Origin: Lysobacterales bacterium
Lineage (GTDB): Bacteria; Pseudomonadota; Gammaproteobacteria; Xanthomonadales; Xanthomonadaceae
DNA length: 50,278 nt
Assembly: GCA_017302035.1 (NCBI GenBank)
Contig: JAFLEA010000017.1
Coordinates: 1-50,278, forward strand
Reading direction: 5' to 3'
Notes under the pieces: model-generated
Told to the model about the DNA's origin: nothing
Database searches by the model: none
Seen by the model: only the letters and a program-made list of their open reading frames with translations
Part shown: positions 30,777 to 40,449 of the stretch, one piece after another
Layout of the letters: each line of letters begins with the position of its first letter
How positions within the stretch are numbered: position 1 is the stretch's first letter
Position numbers and translations under genes: made by a program

Positions 30777-32507
30777 TCAATCGGCAACGACGATGGGCGC
30801 GGTCGTGTTGGTGGTGACCTGCCGCGCCGATTCAACCAGGGCGACGAACTCCTGGCGCAGGCCCCAGCGGTCCCGGCCCCGCGCATCGCGCGCGGTCGCG
30901 GCCACCTCGTTCCAGCCCCAGGCGCCGACGTTGCCGCCGCCGCGCAGCAGGTCGGCGTAGCCGGCCACCGCGGTGGCGAAGCGCAGCGACTCGCTGGCCT
31001 CGCGCCGCAGCGAGGAGCGCAGCACCGGGGTTTCGATCAGGCGGCTGCGTTCCTGGCCCGGCAGCTTGTAGCGCAGGCGCAGGTGCGCCAGTTCCCCGGC
31101 TTTCGCGCTCGTTGTTCCCGCCGTTGCCGCGGCACCGTAGCGCAGCGGCGGCAGGCGTTCGCCGCCCGAGCCGACCAGCGCGATCTCGTACAGGGCGGTC
31201 ACCTCGTGCCCGGCGCCGATGTCGCCGGCATCGACCTTGTCGTTGGCGAAATCCTCGCTGCGCAGCATCCGGTTCTCGTAGCCGACCAGGCGGTACTCGG
31301 CCACCACCGCCGGGTTGAACTCGATCTGGATCTTCACGTCGCGGGCGATCGTCAGCAGGGTGGACTGCATCTGCTCGACCAGCACCTTGCGCGCCTCCTC
31401 GGGCGTGTCGATGTAGGCGTGGTTGCCGTCGCCGGCGTCGGCCAGGCGCTCGGCCATGGCGTCGTTGTAGTTGCCCTGGCCGAAGCCGAGCGTGGACAGG
31501 GCGATGCCGGCCTTGCGCTGGTCGGCCACCCAGGTCTCCAGGGTGCCGCGATCCACGGTGCCGACGTTGAAGTCGCCGTCGGTGGCCAGCAGGATCCGGT
31601 TGGTCCCGCCTTCGACGAACCCCTGCCGCGCCGCCGCGTAGGCCAGGCGGATGCCTTCGCCGCCGTTGGTGCTGCCGCCGGCTTCGAGCCGGTCCAGCGC
31701 GGCCAGGATCTCGTCGTGGCGATCGCCCGGGGTGGGCGCCAGCACCAGTCCGGCCGAGCCGGCGTAGACCACGATGGACACGCGGTCCTGCGCGCGCAGC
31801 TGCGGCACCAGCAGGGCGAAGGCCTGCTTGAGCAGCGGCAGCTTGTCCGGCGAATCCATCGAGCCGGAGGTGTCGATCAGGAATACCAGGTTGGCCGGCG
31901 GCAGCACGGCCTTGTCCACGTCGTAACCCTTGATCCCGACCATCAGCAGTTGCCGGTCCGGGTTCCAGGGCGAGGGCGCCAGCTCGGTGGTGGCGCGGAA
32001 CGGCGTTTCGCGGCTGGCCGGGGCCGGGTGGCCGTAGCCGAAGTAGTTGAGGAATTCCTCCACCCGCACCGCGTCGGCCGGCGGGCGCACGCCCTGGCGC
32101 AGCATCCGCCGCACGTTGGCGTAGCTGCCGGTGTCCACGTCGATGGAGAAGGTGGATACCGGCTGTTCGCTGGCGCGTTGGACGGGATTGTCGTCGCGGG
32201 CTTCGTAGCGTTCGGTATCGGCCGGCCCGGCAACGGGCACGAATGCCCCCGCTGCCGGTGCCGCGAACGTCATCAAGCGCTGCCGCGCCGCCTCGGCCAT
32301 CACCGGCGCCGACGGAGGAGGGGGCGCCTGGTACAGGTCCATGGTGGCGGTCGCGGCCGCTTCGCTGCGGGCGACGGCTTCGGCATCGGCATCGGCCGCA
32401 GTGGAATCGGCCTGGGGCGGGCCCGAACGGCAGGCAGCCAGGGCCAGCGCCAGCAGTACCGCGCCGGCCAGGGGACGGGCGAGGGGGGACTTCGGGGCAT
32501 TGCGCAT
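30777..32507 (-). CDS. von Willebrand factor A lipoprotein (YfbK-like, 576 aa)
   Basis: A signal peptide with the lipobox LALAAC (residues 19-24) indicates a lipoprotein. After a low-complexity Ala/Pro region comes an N-terminal YfbK-type domain (TFSIDVDTGSYANVRRML near 135). A vWA domain from about 205 has the MIDAS motif FLIDTSGSMDSPDK and the later ATDGDFNVG. The C-terminal part (DUF3520-like, from about 400) includes YRLVGYENRMLRSEDFAND and ends with AVAGYADLLRGG. The start ATG at 32507 gives MRNAPKSPLA. Function unknown; it sits downstream of ppx on the same strand. Confidence 0.85.
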   Translation of the reverse strand: MRNAPKSPLARPLAGAVLLALALAACRSGPPQADSTAADADAEAVARSEAAATATMDLYQAPPPPSAPVMAEAARQRLMTFAAPAAGAFVPVAGPADTERYEARDDNPVQRASEQPVSTFSIDVDTGSYANVRRMLRQGVRPPADAVRVEEFLNYFGYGHPAPASRETPFRATTELAPSPWNPDRQLLMVGIKGYDVDKAVLPPANLVFLIDTSGSMDSPDKLPLLKQAFALLVPQLRAQDRVSIVVYAGSAGLVLAPTPGDRHDEILAALDRLEAGGSTNGGEGIRLAYAAARQGFVEGGTNRILLATDGDFNVGTVDRGTLETWVADQRKAGIALSTLGFGQGNYNDAMAERLADAGDGNHAYIDTPEEARKVLVEQMQSTLLTIARDVKIQIEFNPAVVAEYRLVGYENRMLRSEDFANDKVDAGDIGAGHEVTALYEIALVGSGGERLPPLRYGAAATAGTTSAKAGELAHLRLRYKLPGQERSRLIETPVLRSSLRREASESLRFATAVAGYADLLRGGGNVGAWGWNEVAATARDARGRDRWGLRQEFVALVESARQVTTNTTAPIVVAD

Positions 32508-32686
32508 GTCGGGACTCCCGTTGGATGGACGGGAGATCGAACGCACCGATGGCACCGACGGGGTTACCGGACGGCCGGCCTTTGCTCGCCCGGGTCATGC
32601 CGGGGCGCCGGCAGTTGGACCCGGCAGGAACTGCCTCGGGTCCGGCCGGCGGCACCTGCCGGCTGCTGTTCGGTCCGTTGCCAGGG

Positions 32687-32711
32687 GTAGCCGGCCCGCA
32701 GTCGGATCTAC
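32687..32711. repeat. GTAG-headed REP-like palindrome 2
   Basis: GTAG at 32687 and CTAC ending at 32711 enclose an imperfect stem CCGGC / GTCGG, between ppx and the vWA gene. On the minus strand it reads GTAGATCCGAC, a head common in Stenotrophomonas REPs. Confidence 0.5.
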
Positions 32712-32734
32712 AGCGGCATCGGCAATCGGCTTCT

Positions 32735-34258
32735 TTACAGCACCATCGGCTGGAACTCGATGCCCAGCCCGGGCATGCCTTCCTTCTCGGCCAGCAGGTC
32801 GGCGCGCAGCAGCGGGCGGCTTTCGATCCAGTGGCGTTCCAGCACCAGTTGCAGGCGGCTGGCGGCGACCGACAGGTCCAACCTCGGGATCTCGTCGCCG
32901 TCATGGGCGCGGTGCAACAGCACCGCCAGGCGCAGCAGCGCGGCCTTGCGCCGGGTCGACAGCAGCAGGCGGTCGGGCAGGGCGTCGAAGGCGTTCTTCG
33001 GCACGCCGCGGCGATGGGTGCGCACCAGCGCGGCCAGCACCTGCTGCTCCTGGCGCGAGAAGCCGGCGATATCGGAATGTTCCAGCACGTAGGCGCCGTG
33101 CACATGGTACTGGCTGTGGGCGATGGCCAGGCCCAGCTCGTGCACGCGCGCGGCCCAGCCGAGCATGCGCGCGTCGTCGTCGTCCAGCGCCCAGGCCACG
33201 GCCACCTGTTCGAACAGGCGCATGGCCGTGCCTTCCACCCGCGAGGCCTGGATTTCGTCGATGCCGTAGCGCGCGGTCAGCGCCGCGATCGAGGCGTCGC
33301 GCGGATCGGCGGCGCTGCCGCGGCCGAGCATGTCGTAGAGAATGCCTTCGCGCATGGCCGCCTTGCTCACCAGCAGCTTCTGCAGTCCCAGCGCGCGGAA
33401 CGCGGCCTCCAGCACCAGCACGCCGCCGGCGATGATCGGCCGGCGGTCGCCGGACAGCCCGGGCAAGTCGATCCGGTCGATGGTGCCGGCCTGGAGCAGG
33501 CGATCGCGTACCTGCGGCAACGCCTCGGCGGTGATCGCGCCCTTGGTCAGCTTCATCGCCGCGCAGATCTCGCCGATGGCCTTGTGGGTGCCCGACGAGC
33601 CCAGCGCCTCCTGCCAGCCCAGCGCGCGATACAGTCCGGCGAACTGCTGGAACTCGGCGCTGATCTCGGTCAGCGCCGCATCCCACTTCTTCCTGGACAG
33701 GCGGCCGTCGGGGAAGAAGCGCCGGGTACTGGCGATGCAGCCGGCCTGCAGGCTCTCGCGTTCCACCGGCTCGAAGCCGCGGCCGATGATGAACTCGGTG
33801 GAGCCGCCGCCGATGTCGATCACCAGCCGCAACTGGCCCGGCTTGGGCGGTTGCGCGTGGGCCACGCCCAGGTAGATCAGGCGTGCCTCCTCGCGGCCGG
33901 ACACCACTTCGACCGGGTAGCCCAGCGCGGTTTCGGCCGCGTGCAGGAATGCCTGCGGGTCGCGCAGCTGGCGCACGGTATTCGTGGCCAGTGCCCGCAC
34001 GTGCAGCCGCGGCACGCCGCGCAGGCGCTGGCCGAAGCGGGCCAGGCAGTCCAGCGCGCGCTGCCGCGAGCGTTCGTCCAGTCCGCCGCGGCCGTCCAGG
34101 CCATCGGCCATGCGCACGGTCTCGCGCAGGCGGTCGACCACGCGCAACTGGCCCAGCATGTGCTGGGCCAGGACCATGTGGAAACTGTTGGAGCCCAGGT
34201 CGATCGCGGCCAGGGTATCGCCGTCCTGGACCTGGGGGCGGTGTGAGGAATAGGGCAT
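32735..34258 (-). CDS. ppx: Exopolyphosphatase (Ppx/GppA family)
   Basis: It degrades polyphosphate (and/or pppGpp) from the end. The 507 residues include the phosphate-binding AAIDLGSNSFHMVLAQ near residue 17, the second ASKHA motif LVIDIGGGSTEFIIG near 143, and the C-terminal HD-like domain with SQYHVHGAYVLEHSDIAGFS near 382. The start MPYSSHRPQVQDGD was kept. It lies 51 bp after ppk1 on the same strand, the common ppk-ppx pair. Confidence 0.95.
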   Translation of the reverse strand: MPYSSHRPQVQDGDTLAAIDLGSNSFHMVLAQHMLGQLRVVDRLRETVRMADGLDGRGGLDERSRQRALDCLARFGQRLRGVPRLHVRALATNTVRQLRDPQAFLHAAETALGYPVEVVSGREEARLIYLGVAHAQPPKPGQLRLVIDIGGGSTEFIIGRGFEPVERESLQAGCIASTRRFFPDGRLSRKKWDAALTEISAEFQQFAGLYRALGWQEALGSSGTHKAIGEICAAMKLTKGAITAEALPQVRDRLLQAGTIDRIDLPGLSGDRRPIIAGGVLVLEAAFRALGLQKLLVSKAAMREGILYDMLGRGSAADPRDASIAALTARYGIDEIQASRVEGTAMRLFEQVAVAWALDDDDARMLGWAARVHELGLAIAHSQYHVHGAYVLEHSDIAGFSRQEQQVLAALVRTHRRGVPKNAFDALPDRLLLSTRRKAALLRLAVLLHRAHDGDEIPRLDLSVAASRLQLVLERHWIESRPLLRADLLAEKEGMPGLGIEFQPMVL

Positions 34259-34309
34259 GGCCGAATCTTAGCGGATGCGGCGGCCGCTACCGCAGCCTGC
34301 CGCGGCCGC

Positions 34310-36451
34310 TCACAGGGCGTCCAGCAGCGCCTGCTGCGCCGAGTACGGGGCCTGGCCCGGCGTCGGACCGCACTGGCGATAGATCCCGTCGGCACCCAGC
34401 TCCCAGGCGTTGAGGTTGTCCACCAGGTAGTTCTCCAGCGCCTCGCGCTGCACCCGCGCGGCCAGGTCCGGGTCCAGGATCGGGAAGCAGGTCTCGACCC
34501 GGCGCAGCAGGTTGCGTTCGAGCCAGTCGGCGCTGGCGCAGAACAGGTCCGGCTTGCCGTCGTTGCCGAACCAGTACACCCGGCTGTGTTCGAGGAAGCG
34601 GCCCACGATCGAGCGCACGCGGATGTGGTCCGACACCCCCGGCACGCCCGGCCGCAGGGTGCAGGCGCCGCGCACGATCAGGTCGATCTGCACCCCGGCC
34701 TGCGAGGCGGCGTAGAGCGCTCGCACCACCTGCGGCTCGTTGAGCGCGTTCATCTTGGCGATGATCCGTCCGGGCCTGCCGCGCGCCGCCAGTTTCGCCT
34801 CGCGCTCGATCCGCTTGATGACCCCGCTGTGCAGGGTGAACGGCGACTGCAGCAGGCGCTTGAGCTTGATCGACGGCGCCAGCCCGGAGAGTTGCTGGAA
34901 CAGCAGGTTCACGTCGTTGCCGATGTCCGGGTCGGCGGTCATCAGGCTCAGGTCGGTATAGGCGCGGGCGGTGCCGCTGTGGTAGTTGCCGGTGCCCAGG
35001 TGCACGTAGCGGCGCAGGCGGCGGCCCTCGCGGCGCACGATCAGCAGCATCTTGGCGTGGGTCTTGTAGCCGACCACGCCGTACACCACCTGCACCCCGG
35101 CTTCCTGCAGGCGGTCGGCGAAGGCCAGGTTGGCCTCCTCGTCGAAGCGCGCGCGCAGCTCCACCACCGCGGTCACGTCCTTGCCGTTGCGCGCGGCCTG
35201 GACCAGCGCGTCGACGATCGCCGAGTTCTTGCCGGTGCGGTACAGGGTCTGCTTGATCGCCAGCACGTCCGGGTCGGCCGCGGCCTGGGCCAGCAGGCCG
35301 AGCACGCCGGCGAAGGAGTCGAACGGGTGGTGCAGCAGCACATCGTCGCGGGCGATGGTCTTGAAGACGTCCTCGTCCTCGAGCCGGTTGCGCGGGGTGA
35401 ACGGGGGGTACTTCAGTTCGGGGCGCTGGACCAGGTCATGGACCTGGATCACCCGGTTGAGGTTGACCGGGCCGTCGATCCGGTACACCGCGTTCTCGCC
35501 CAGCTCGAAGTTCTGCAGCAGGGTGCGGACGATGGGCTTGGGGCAGTCGTGGGCGATCTCCAGCCGCACCGCCGGCTGGTAGCCGCGGCCGACCAGTTCG
35601 GTGCGCAGCGCCGAGGCCAGGTTGTCCACCTCGTCCTCGTCCACCACCAGGTCGGAGTTGCGGGTCACCCGGAACTGGTAGGCGCCGCGCACGGTCATGC
35701 CGGGGAACAGCTCGTCGACGAAGGCGGCCAGCATCGAGGACAGCAGCACGAATGCCTGCTTGCCCTTGCCGGCCAGGCTCGGCGGCAGTTCCACGATCCG
35801 GCTGAGCGAGCGCGGTGCGCGCACGATGGCCAGGTGGCCGGGGCGGCCGAACGCATCCTTGCCTTCCAGCACCACCACCACGTTCAGCGATTTGTTTAGG
35901 ATCCGCGGGAACGGGTGCGAGGGATCCAGGCCCAGCGGCGACAGTACCGGGATGACGTTGTTGCGGAACCAGGCGCGCAGCCAGCGGCGCTGGCGCGCGT
36001 TCCAGGTGTTGCGGCCGAGGATGTCGATCCCGGCTTCGGCCAGCTGCGGCCGCAGCACCTCGTTCCAGCAGCGGTACTGCGCCTCGACCAGACCGGCGGC
36101 GCGGTCATGGATCAGTTCCAGCAGCTGCGCCGGGGCGATGCCGTCGGATTGCGCCGGCAGGCCCAGGTCCATGGCGTGGCGCACGGTAGCGGCGCGGATC
36201 TCGAAGAACTCGTCCAGGTTGGTGCAGGAGATGCACAGGAAGCGCAGCCGTTCCAGCAGCGGCACCTGCGGATCCTGGGCCTGGGCCAGGACCCGGAAGT
36301 TGAAATCCAGTTGCGACAGTTCGCGGTTGAGGTACAGCGCCGGATCGCGCAGGGCGTCGGCCGCCGGCTCGTGGTGCGGTGCTTCGAAGGCGGTTCCGGG
36401 CGGCGGCAGGTCGGTATCCATCGGCATGGGCTGGGCGGTGCGGGGTCTCAT
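34310..36451 (-). CDS. ppk1: Polyphosphate kinase 1
   Basis: It transfers the gamma-phosphate of ATP to polyphosphate. The 713 residues show LYLNRELSQLDFNFRVL near 40, FLCISCTNLDEFFEIRAATV, DVLAIKQTLYRTGKNSAIV near 375, the autophosphorylated His region GYKTHAKMLLIVRREG near 447 and YVHLGTGNYHSGTARAYTDL. The ATG overlaps the phoR stop (ATGA), so translation is coupled to the phosphate sensor gene. An internal ATG could be the real start eight or ten codons in. Confidence 0.95.
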   Translation of the reverse strand: MRPRTAQPMPMDTDLPPPGTAFEAPHHEPAADALRDPALYLNRELSQLDFNFRVLAQAQDPQVPLLERLRFLCISCTNLDEFFEIRAATVRHAMDLGLPAQSDGIAPAQLLELIHDRAAGLVEAQYRCWNEVLRPQLAEAGIDILGRNTWNARQRRWLRAWFRNNVIPVLSPLGLDPSHPFPRILNKSLNVVVVLEGKDAFGRPGHLAIVRAPRSLSRIVELPPSLAGKGKQAFVLLSSMLAAFVDELFPGMTVRGAYQFRVTRNSDLVVDEDEVDNLASALRTELVGRGYQPAVRLEIAHDCPKPIVRTLLQNFELGENAVYRIDGPVNLNRVIQVHDLVQRPELKYPPFTPRNRLEDEDVFKTIARDDVLLHHPFDSFAGVLGLLAQAAADPDVLAIKQTLYRTGKNSAIVDALVQAARNGKDVTAVVELRARFDEEANLAFADRLQEAGVQVVYGVVGYKTHAKMLLIVRREGRRLRRYVHLGTGNYHSGTARAYTDLSLMTADPDIGNDVNLLFQQLSGLAPSIKLKRLLQSPFTLHSGVIKRIEREAKLAARGRPGRIIAKMNALNEPQVVRALYAASQAGVQIDLIVRGACTLRPGVPGVSDHIRVRSIVGRFLEHSRVYWFGNDGKPDLFCASADWLERNLLRRVETCFPILDPDLAARVQREALENYLVDNLNAWELGADGIYRQCGPTPGQAPYSAQQALLDAL

Positions 36452-37857
36452 CGGGCCGCGTGCAGGGCGGCGGGCGGGCTGGTCTCGCCATCATGCCTCG
36501 GCCGGACCCGTTCGGGGCCGAAATGGCAGGCGAAGGTGCTGCCTTCGCCGACCGTGCTGCGTATGCACAGCCGCGCCTGGTGCAGGCCGAGCACGTGCTT
36601 GACGATGGACAGGCCCAGGCCGGTGCCGCCGCTTTCGCGCGAGCGGCTGCTGGAAACGCGGTAGAAGCGTTCGGTCAGCCGCGGCAGGTGCGCCTCGGGG
36701 ATGCCGTAGCCGGTGTCGCGCACGGCCAGCACCGCGCCGCCGTCGTCGTCGCGCTCGAAGTCGATCGCGACCTTGCCGCCGGCCGGGGTATAGCGGATCG
36801 CATTGCTGACCAGGTTGGAGAAGGCGCTGTGCAGTTCCTGGGCGGAACCGAGCAGGTCGCAGCCGGCGCGGTCGTGGACCTCGATCGCGTGCCGGCCCTG
36901 GCTGTGGGCCTCGGCCTCGCGGCGCAGGGTGGCCAGCAACGGCGCCATCGGCACGACCTCCTCAGGCAGGCTGTCGCGCGACTCCAGCCGCGACAGCGCC
37001 AGCAGGTCCTCGACCAGGCGGGTCATGCGCTGCGACTGCTTGCGCATCTCCTCCAGCATCGGCCGCCATTCGGGGACGTCGTCCGGATCGAGCATGTCCA
37101 GGTAGCCATGGACCACGGTCAGCGGCGTGCGCAGCTCGTGGGAGACGTTGGCGACGAAGTCCTGGCGCATCTGCTCCAGCCGCAGCAGCTTGCTCACGTC
37201 GCGCGCGACCAGCAGCCAGTAGTCTTCCGAATAGGGGATCAGGCGCAGGTTCAGGCGCACCCGCTCGTCCACCGGCGAGGGTGCATCGTGCAAGGGTTCT
37301 GCATTGCGGCCGGCGGCCAGCCAGTGCGCCAGCGGCAGCGGCCGCAGCCGTTCGACCACCGGCACGTCCAGGTCGCGCGGGTAGCGCAGGCCGAGCAGGT
37401 CATGGGCGGCACGGTTGAACCAGATCGTGCGCTGGGTGTTGCGATCCACGACCACCACCGCGTCGGGCAGGGCGGCGGCAGCGGCGCGGTAGGCGCGCAG
37501 GATCCGCAGCAGGCGGCGCTTGCGCGCGCGCATCTCCGACTGGCTGCGGTACAGCAGCTGGTCCAGCTCGTTCCAGGCGCCGCCGCCACGGGCCGGCTCC
37601 CGGCGCCGGCGCGCGGTCAGGCCGAGCAGGATCCGGCGCAGGCGCCAGTAGTGCCAGGCCAGGACGCCCAGCGCGGTGGTGGCCAGCACCCAGCCAGCCT
37701 GGCCCAACAGCAATCCGAGCGCGGTCGCACCGGCGAACAGCGCGGCCAGGACCAGCAGGGTGCGCCGCCAGGCCGCGCGCAGGTGCGGCGGCATCCGCCT
37801 GGGATCGGTGTCCGGTGGGCGGGAGCGTTCCGGCGGCGGTTCGGGCGTTGCGTTCAT
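36448..37857 (-). CDS. phoR: Phosphate regulon sensor histidine kinase PhoR (469 aa)
   Basis: An inner-membrane kinase that, in low phosphate, phosphorylates PhoB. The start ATG at 37857 gives MNATPEPPPERSRPP. Two hydrophobic helices (about 31-47 and 49-66) are followed by a PAS domain (AAALPDAVVVVDRNTQRTIWFN near 137). The HisKA region has VANVSHELRTPLTVVHGYLDML with the phospho-His near residue 240, and the N- and G-boxes are NLVSNAIRYTP, VRDTGYGIP and GGTGLGLSIVKHVL. It lies 17 bp after phoB and overlaps ppk1. Confidence 0.95.
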   Translation of the reverse strand: MNATPEPPPERSRPPDTDPRRMPPHLRAAWRRTLLVLAALFAGATALGLLLGQAGWVLATTALGVLAWHYWRLRRILLGLTARRRREPARGGGAWNELDQLLYRSQSEMRARKRRLLRILRAYRAAAAALPDAVVVVDRNTQRTIWFNRAAHDLLGLRYPRDLDVPVVERLRPLPLAHWLAAGRNAEPLHDAPSPVDERVRLNLRLIPYSEDYWLLVARDVSKLLRLEQMRQDFVANVSHELRTPLTVVHGYLDMLDPDDVPEWRPMLEEMRKQSQRMTRLVEDLLALSRLESRDSLPEEVVPMAPLLATLRREAEAHSQGRHAIEVHDRAGCDLLGSAQELHSAFSNLVSNAIRYTPAGGKVAIDFERDDDGGAVLAVRDTGYGIPEAHLPRLTERFYRVSSSRSRESGGTGLGLSIVKHVLGLHQARLCIRSTVGEGSTFACHFGPERVRPRHDGETSPPAALHAAR

Positions 37858-37874
37858 CCGTGCCGCAGTCGCGC

Positions 37875-38564
37875 TCAGTCGGAGGTGGAGAAGCGGTAGC
37901 CGGCGCCGCGCACGGTCTGGACCATGCCCTCGACGCCGAACGGTTCCAGGGTCTTGCGCAGGCGGCGGATGTGCACGTCGATGGTGCGTTCCTCCACGTA
38001 CACGCTGCCGCCCCACACGTGGTCGAGCAGTTGGGCGCGACTGTAGACGCGCTCGGCGTGGGTCATGAAGAAGTGCAGCAGGCGGTATTCGGTCGGGCCG
38101 ATCGGCACCGCCGCATCGCCGGCGAACACGCGGTGCGCGGCGCCGTCGATGCGCAGCGCGCCGACCGCGACGCTGCCGTCCTCGTCGTCCTCGCGCGAGC
38201 GTCGCATCACCGCGCGGATCCGCGCCAGCAGTTCCCGCGCGGAGAACGGTTTGACCACGTAGTCGTCGACCCCGGCCTCCAGGCCGCCGACCCGGTCGTT
38301 TTCCTCGCCGCGGGCGGTGAGCATGATGATCGGCACTTCGCGGGTCAGCGCCTCGCGGCGCCAGCGCCGGGCCAGGTCCAGGCCGCTGGTGCCGGGCAGC
38401 ATCCAGTCCAGCAGGATCAGGTCGGGCACGCGGTCGGCGATGGCGGCCTGGGCCTCGCGCGCATCGGCAGCGTGCACCGGGGTGTAGTCGCCCTTGCGCA
38501 GGGCGAAGGCGACCATGTCCCGGATCGCGGGCTCGTCGTCGACGATCAGGATCTGCTTCTGCAC
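37875..38564 (-). CDS. phoB: Phosphate regulon response regulator PhoB (229 aa)
   Basis: The transcription factor of the Pho regulon. The receiver domain shows ILIVDDEPAI near residue 5, the phospho-Asp in LILLDWMLPG near 54 and VKPFSARELLARI near 105. The C-terminal winged helix has FMTHAERVYSRAQLLDHVWG, VEERTIDVHIRRLRKTLEP and VRGAGYRFS. The start is GTG at 38564; no Shine-Dalgarno sequence is obvious. A Pho box at 38611-38628 predicts autoregulation. Confidence 0.96.
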   Translation of the reverse strand: MQKQILIVDDEPAIRDMVAFALRKGDYTPVHAADAREAQAAIADRVPDLILLDWMLPGTSGLDLARRWRREALTREVPIIMLTARGEENDRVGGLEAGVDDYVVKPFSARELLARIRAVMRRSREDDEDGSVAVGALRIDGAAHRVFAGDAAVPIGPTEYRLLHFFMTHAERVYSRAQLLDHVWGGSVYVEERTIDVHIRRLRKTLEPFGVEGMVQTVRGAGYRFSTSD

Positions 38565-38610
38565 GGCATGCCCGGAGGAGAAGGAGGCGAAGGCATTGGA
38601 CTACCGTCCG

Positions 38611-38628
38611 GTGACGGTATTGTGACAG
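38611..38628 (-). promoter_or_regulatory. Candidate Pho box upstream of phoB
   Basis: The minus strand reads CTGTCACAATACCGTCAC, two 11-bp-spaced direct repeats of the CTGTCAY type with an AT-rich spacer, matching the Pho box consensus closely. It lies about 47 bp before the phoB start, so PhoB could activate its own operon. Confidence 0.75.
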
Positions 38629-38656
38629 CCCCGTCCGGCAGCGGCCATTGCCGGTC

Positions 38657-40327
38657 TCAGCGGCGCTCGATGTCGGGGTCGCGGATGCCCTGGCGGCGCA
38701 GTTCCAGGACTTCCGGGGTGATGGTGGCGATCCGCGCATCGACCCGGGATCGGGTCACGTAGTCCAGGTCGCCGCGCTTCTTCAGTGTTTCAAGCTGGAT
38801 CAGCGCCTGCTCGGGACGGCCATTGAGGAAGGCGACCTCGGCATAGGCCTCGGCGGCGCGGTGGCTGTCGCCGGCCAGCTCGCTGGCGCGGGCGAACGCC
38901 TGCTGGAACGCCGGGTCGTCGCCGGCGCGGGCGAGCAGCGGGCGCAACACCTCCTGGGCACGGCGGCCGGCCTCTGCGCCGCCCTGTTCGAGCAGGACCT
39001 GGGCGTAGGTCAGGGCGATCGGGAGGTGGCCGGGCATCCGCTGCAGCAACTCGTCGAAGCGGCGGTTGGCCTGGGCGGCCTTGCCCGTGCGTGCCTCGGC
39101 CTGGCCCAGGGCCAAGGCCAGCCACAGGTTGTCGGGATGCTCGCGCAACAGCCCGGCCAGTTCGGCGGCGGCTGCGGCCGGGTCGCGGCCCAGTCTGGCC
39201 AGGGCCAGGCCGTAGCGCTGCGGGTCGGTCAGGCCGGTGGAACTGGCGCGGCGCAGGGCCTCGTATTCGCGGATCGCCGCATCGGGGGTATTGGCGGTCA
39301 GCGCGCGCAGGCGCTCCTGCGCCCAGCCGAACTGGGTGCCGGGGGCGGTTGCGGCCGGGTCGAGGGCATCGAGGCGGAACCCCGCCGGCAGCAGCGGGTT
39401 GCCGGCCGTGGCCGGCGGCGCCTGCACCTGCGACGGATCCAGCCGTTCGACCCGGGTGCCGCCGCCGGGTACGGAGGTGGTGGCGGTGACGGTGCTGCGC
39501 TTGATCTGCTCGGCGCGCTGGCGGGCTTCGCTCACCCGGGTGGTGTTGACCGGGTGGGTGCGCAGGTACTCCGGCACCGAGTAGCCGCCGTCGTTGCCGC
39601 GCATGGCCATGGCCATGCGCTCGAAGAAGCCGGCCATCGCGTCGACGTCGTAGCCGCTGCGCGCCAGGGTGCGGATGCCCAGGCGGTCGGCCTCGGACTC
39701 GTTGGAGCGGGTGTAGTTGATCTGGTTCTGCATCATCAGCGCCATGCCGCCGGTGAGCACGGCCTGGGTGGCGTCGCCCGAGGAGCTGCCGCCGGCCGCC
39801 TGCGCGGCCACGATCGCGGCCAGCATGCCCAGCAGGATGGGGATCTGGTCGCGCTGGGTCCGCTCCACCCCGCGCAGCACGTGCTGCTGGGTGACGTGGG
39901 CGATCTCGTGCGAGAGCACCGCCGCCACCTCGTCCTCGCGTTCGGCGGTCAAGACCAGGCCGGCGTTCATGCCGACGTAGCCGCCCAGGGTGGCGAAGGC
40001 GTTGATTTGCCGGTCCTTGAGCATGAACAGGGTATAGGCCTGCTCGGGCCGGTCGCTGTTGGCGCCCAAGCGGTTGCCCATCGACTGCAGCCAGTCGTCC
40101 AGCAACGGATCTTCGAGCAGGTAGCCGTAGTTGCGCAGTTCGCGCAGCATCATCGCCCCGTACTCGGCCTGCTTGGCGGGCGTGAGCAACTCGCCGGCGG
40201 AGGAGCCGATGTCGGGCAGACGCGGGCCGTCCTGGGCCGGGACGCGGACCGGGGCCAGGCTCAGGGACAGGGCGGCAGCCAGCAACAGGTAACGCAAGCA
40301 GGGAGTCCTCCGGCAATGGCGCAGCAT
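38657..40327 (-). CDS. M48 peptidase with TPR domain, BepA-like (556 aa)
   Basis: A periplasmic zinc metalloprotease that in related bacteria assists or degrades outer-membrane beta-barrels. The start MLRHCRRTPCLRYLLLAAALSLSLAP forms a signal peptide. The M48 domain contains VLSHEIAHVTQQH near residue 136 (zinc site HEIAH) and the third ligand region SNESEADRLGIR near 206. From about 330 a series of TPR-like helices (LALGQAEARTGKAAQANRRF, LPIALTYAQVLLEQG) ends the protein. It lies upstream of phoB, on the same strand. Confidence 0.9.
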   Translation of the reverse strand: MLRHCRRTPCLRYLLLAAALSLSLAPVRVPAQDGPRLPDIGSSAGELLTPAKQAEYGAMMLRELRNYGYLLEDPLLDDWLQSMGNRLGANSDRPEQAYTLFMLKDRQINAFATLGGYVGMNAGLVLTAEREDEVAAVLSHEIAHVTQQHVLRGVERTQRDQIPILLGMLAAIVAAQAAGGSSSGDATQAVLTGGMALMMQNQINYTRSNESEADRLGIRTLARSGYDVDAMAGFFERMAMAMRGNDGGYSVPEYLRTHPVNTTRVSEARQRAEQIKRSTVTATTSVPGGGTRVERLDPSQVQAPPATAGNPLLPAGFRLDALDPAATAPGTQFGWAQERLRALTANTPDAAIREYEALRRASSTGLTDPQRYGLALARLGRDPAAAAAELAGLLREHPDNLWLALALGQAEARTGKAAQANRRFDELLQRMPGHLPIALTYAQVLLEQGGAEAGRRAQEVLRPLLARAGDDPAFQQAFARASELAGDSHRAAEAYAEVAFLNGRPEQALIQLETLKKRGDLDYVTRSRVDARIATITPEVLELRRQGIRDPDIERR

Positions 40328-40449
40328 GACGGGCGTGTGGCGGGGGCGGGTGAATCCGCGGTTAACCCGCTGTGTTCCAGCCGTGAGGGCTGCGATGGCC
40401 GCCGCCGCTACCATATCCCACTGACCCCATCCGCCCCGTGGAGTTTCCC

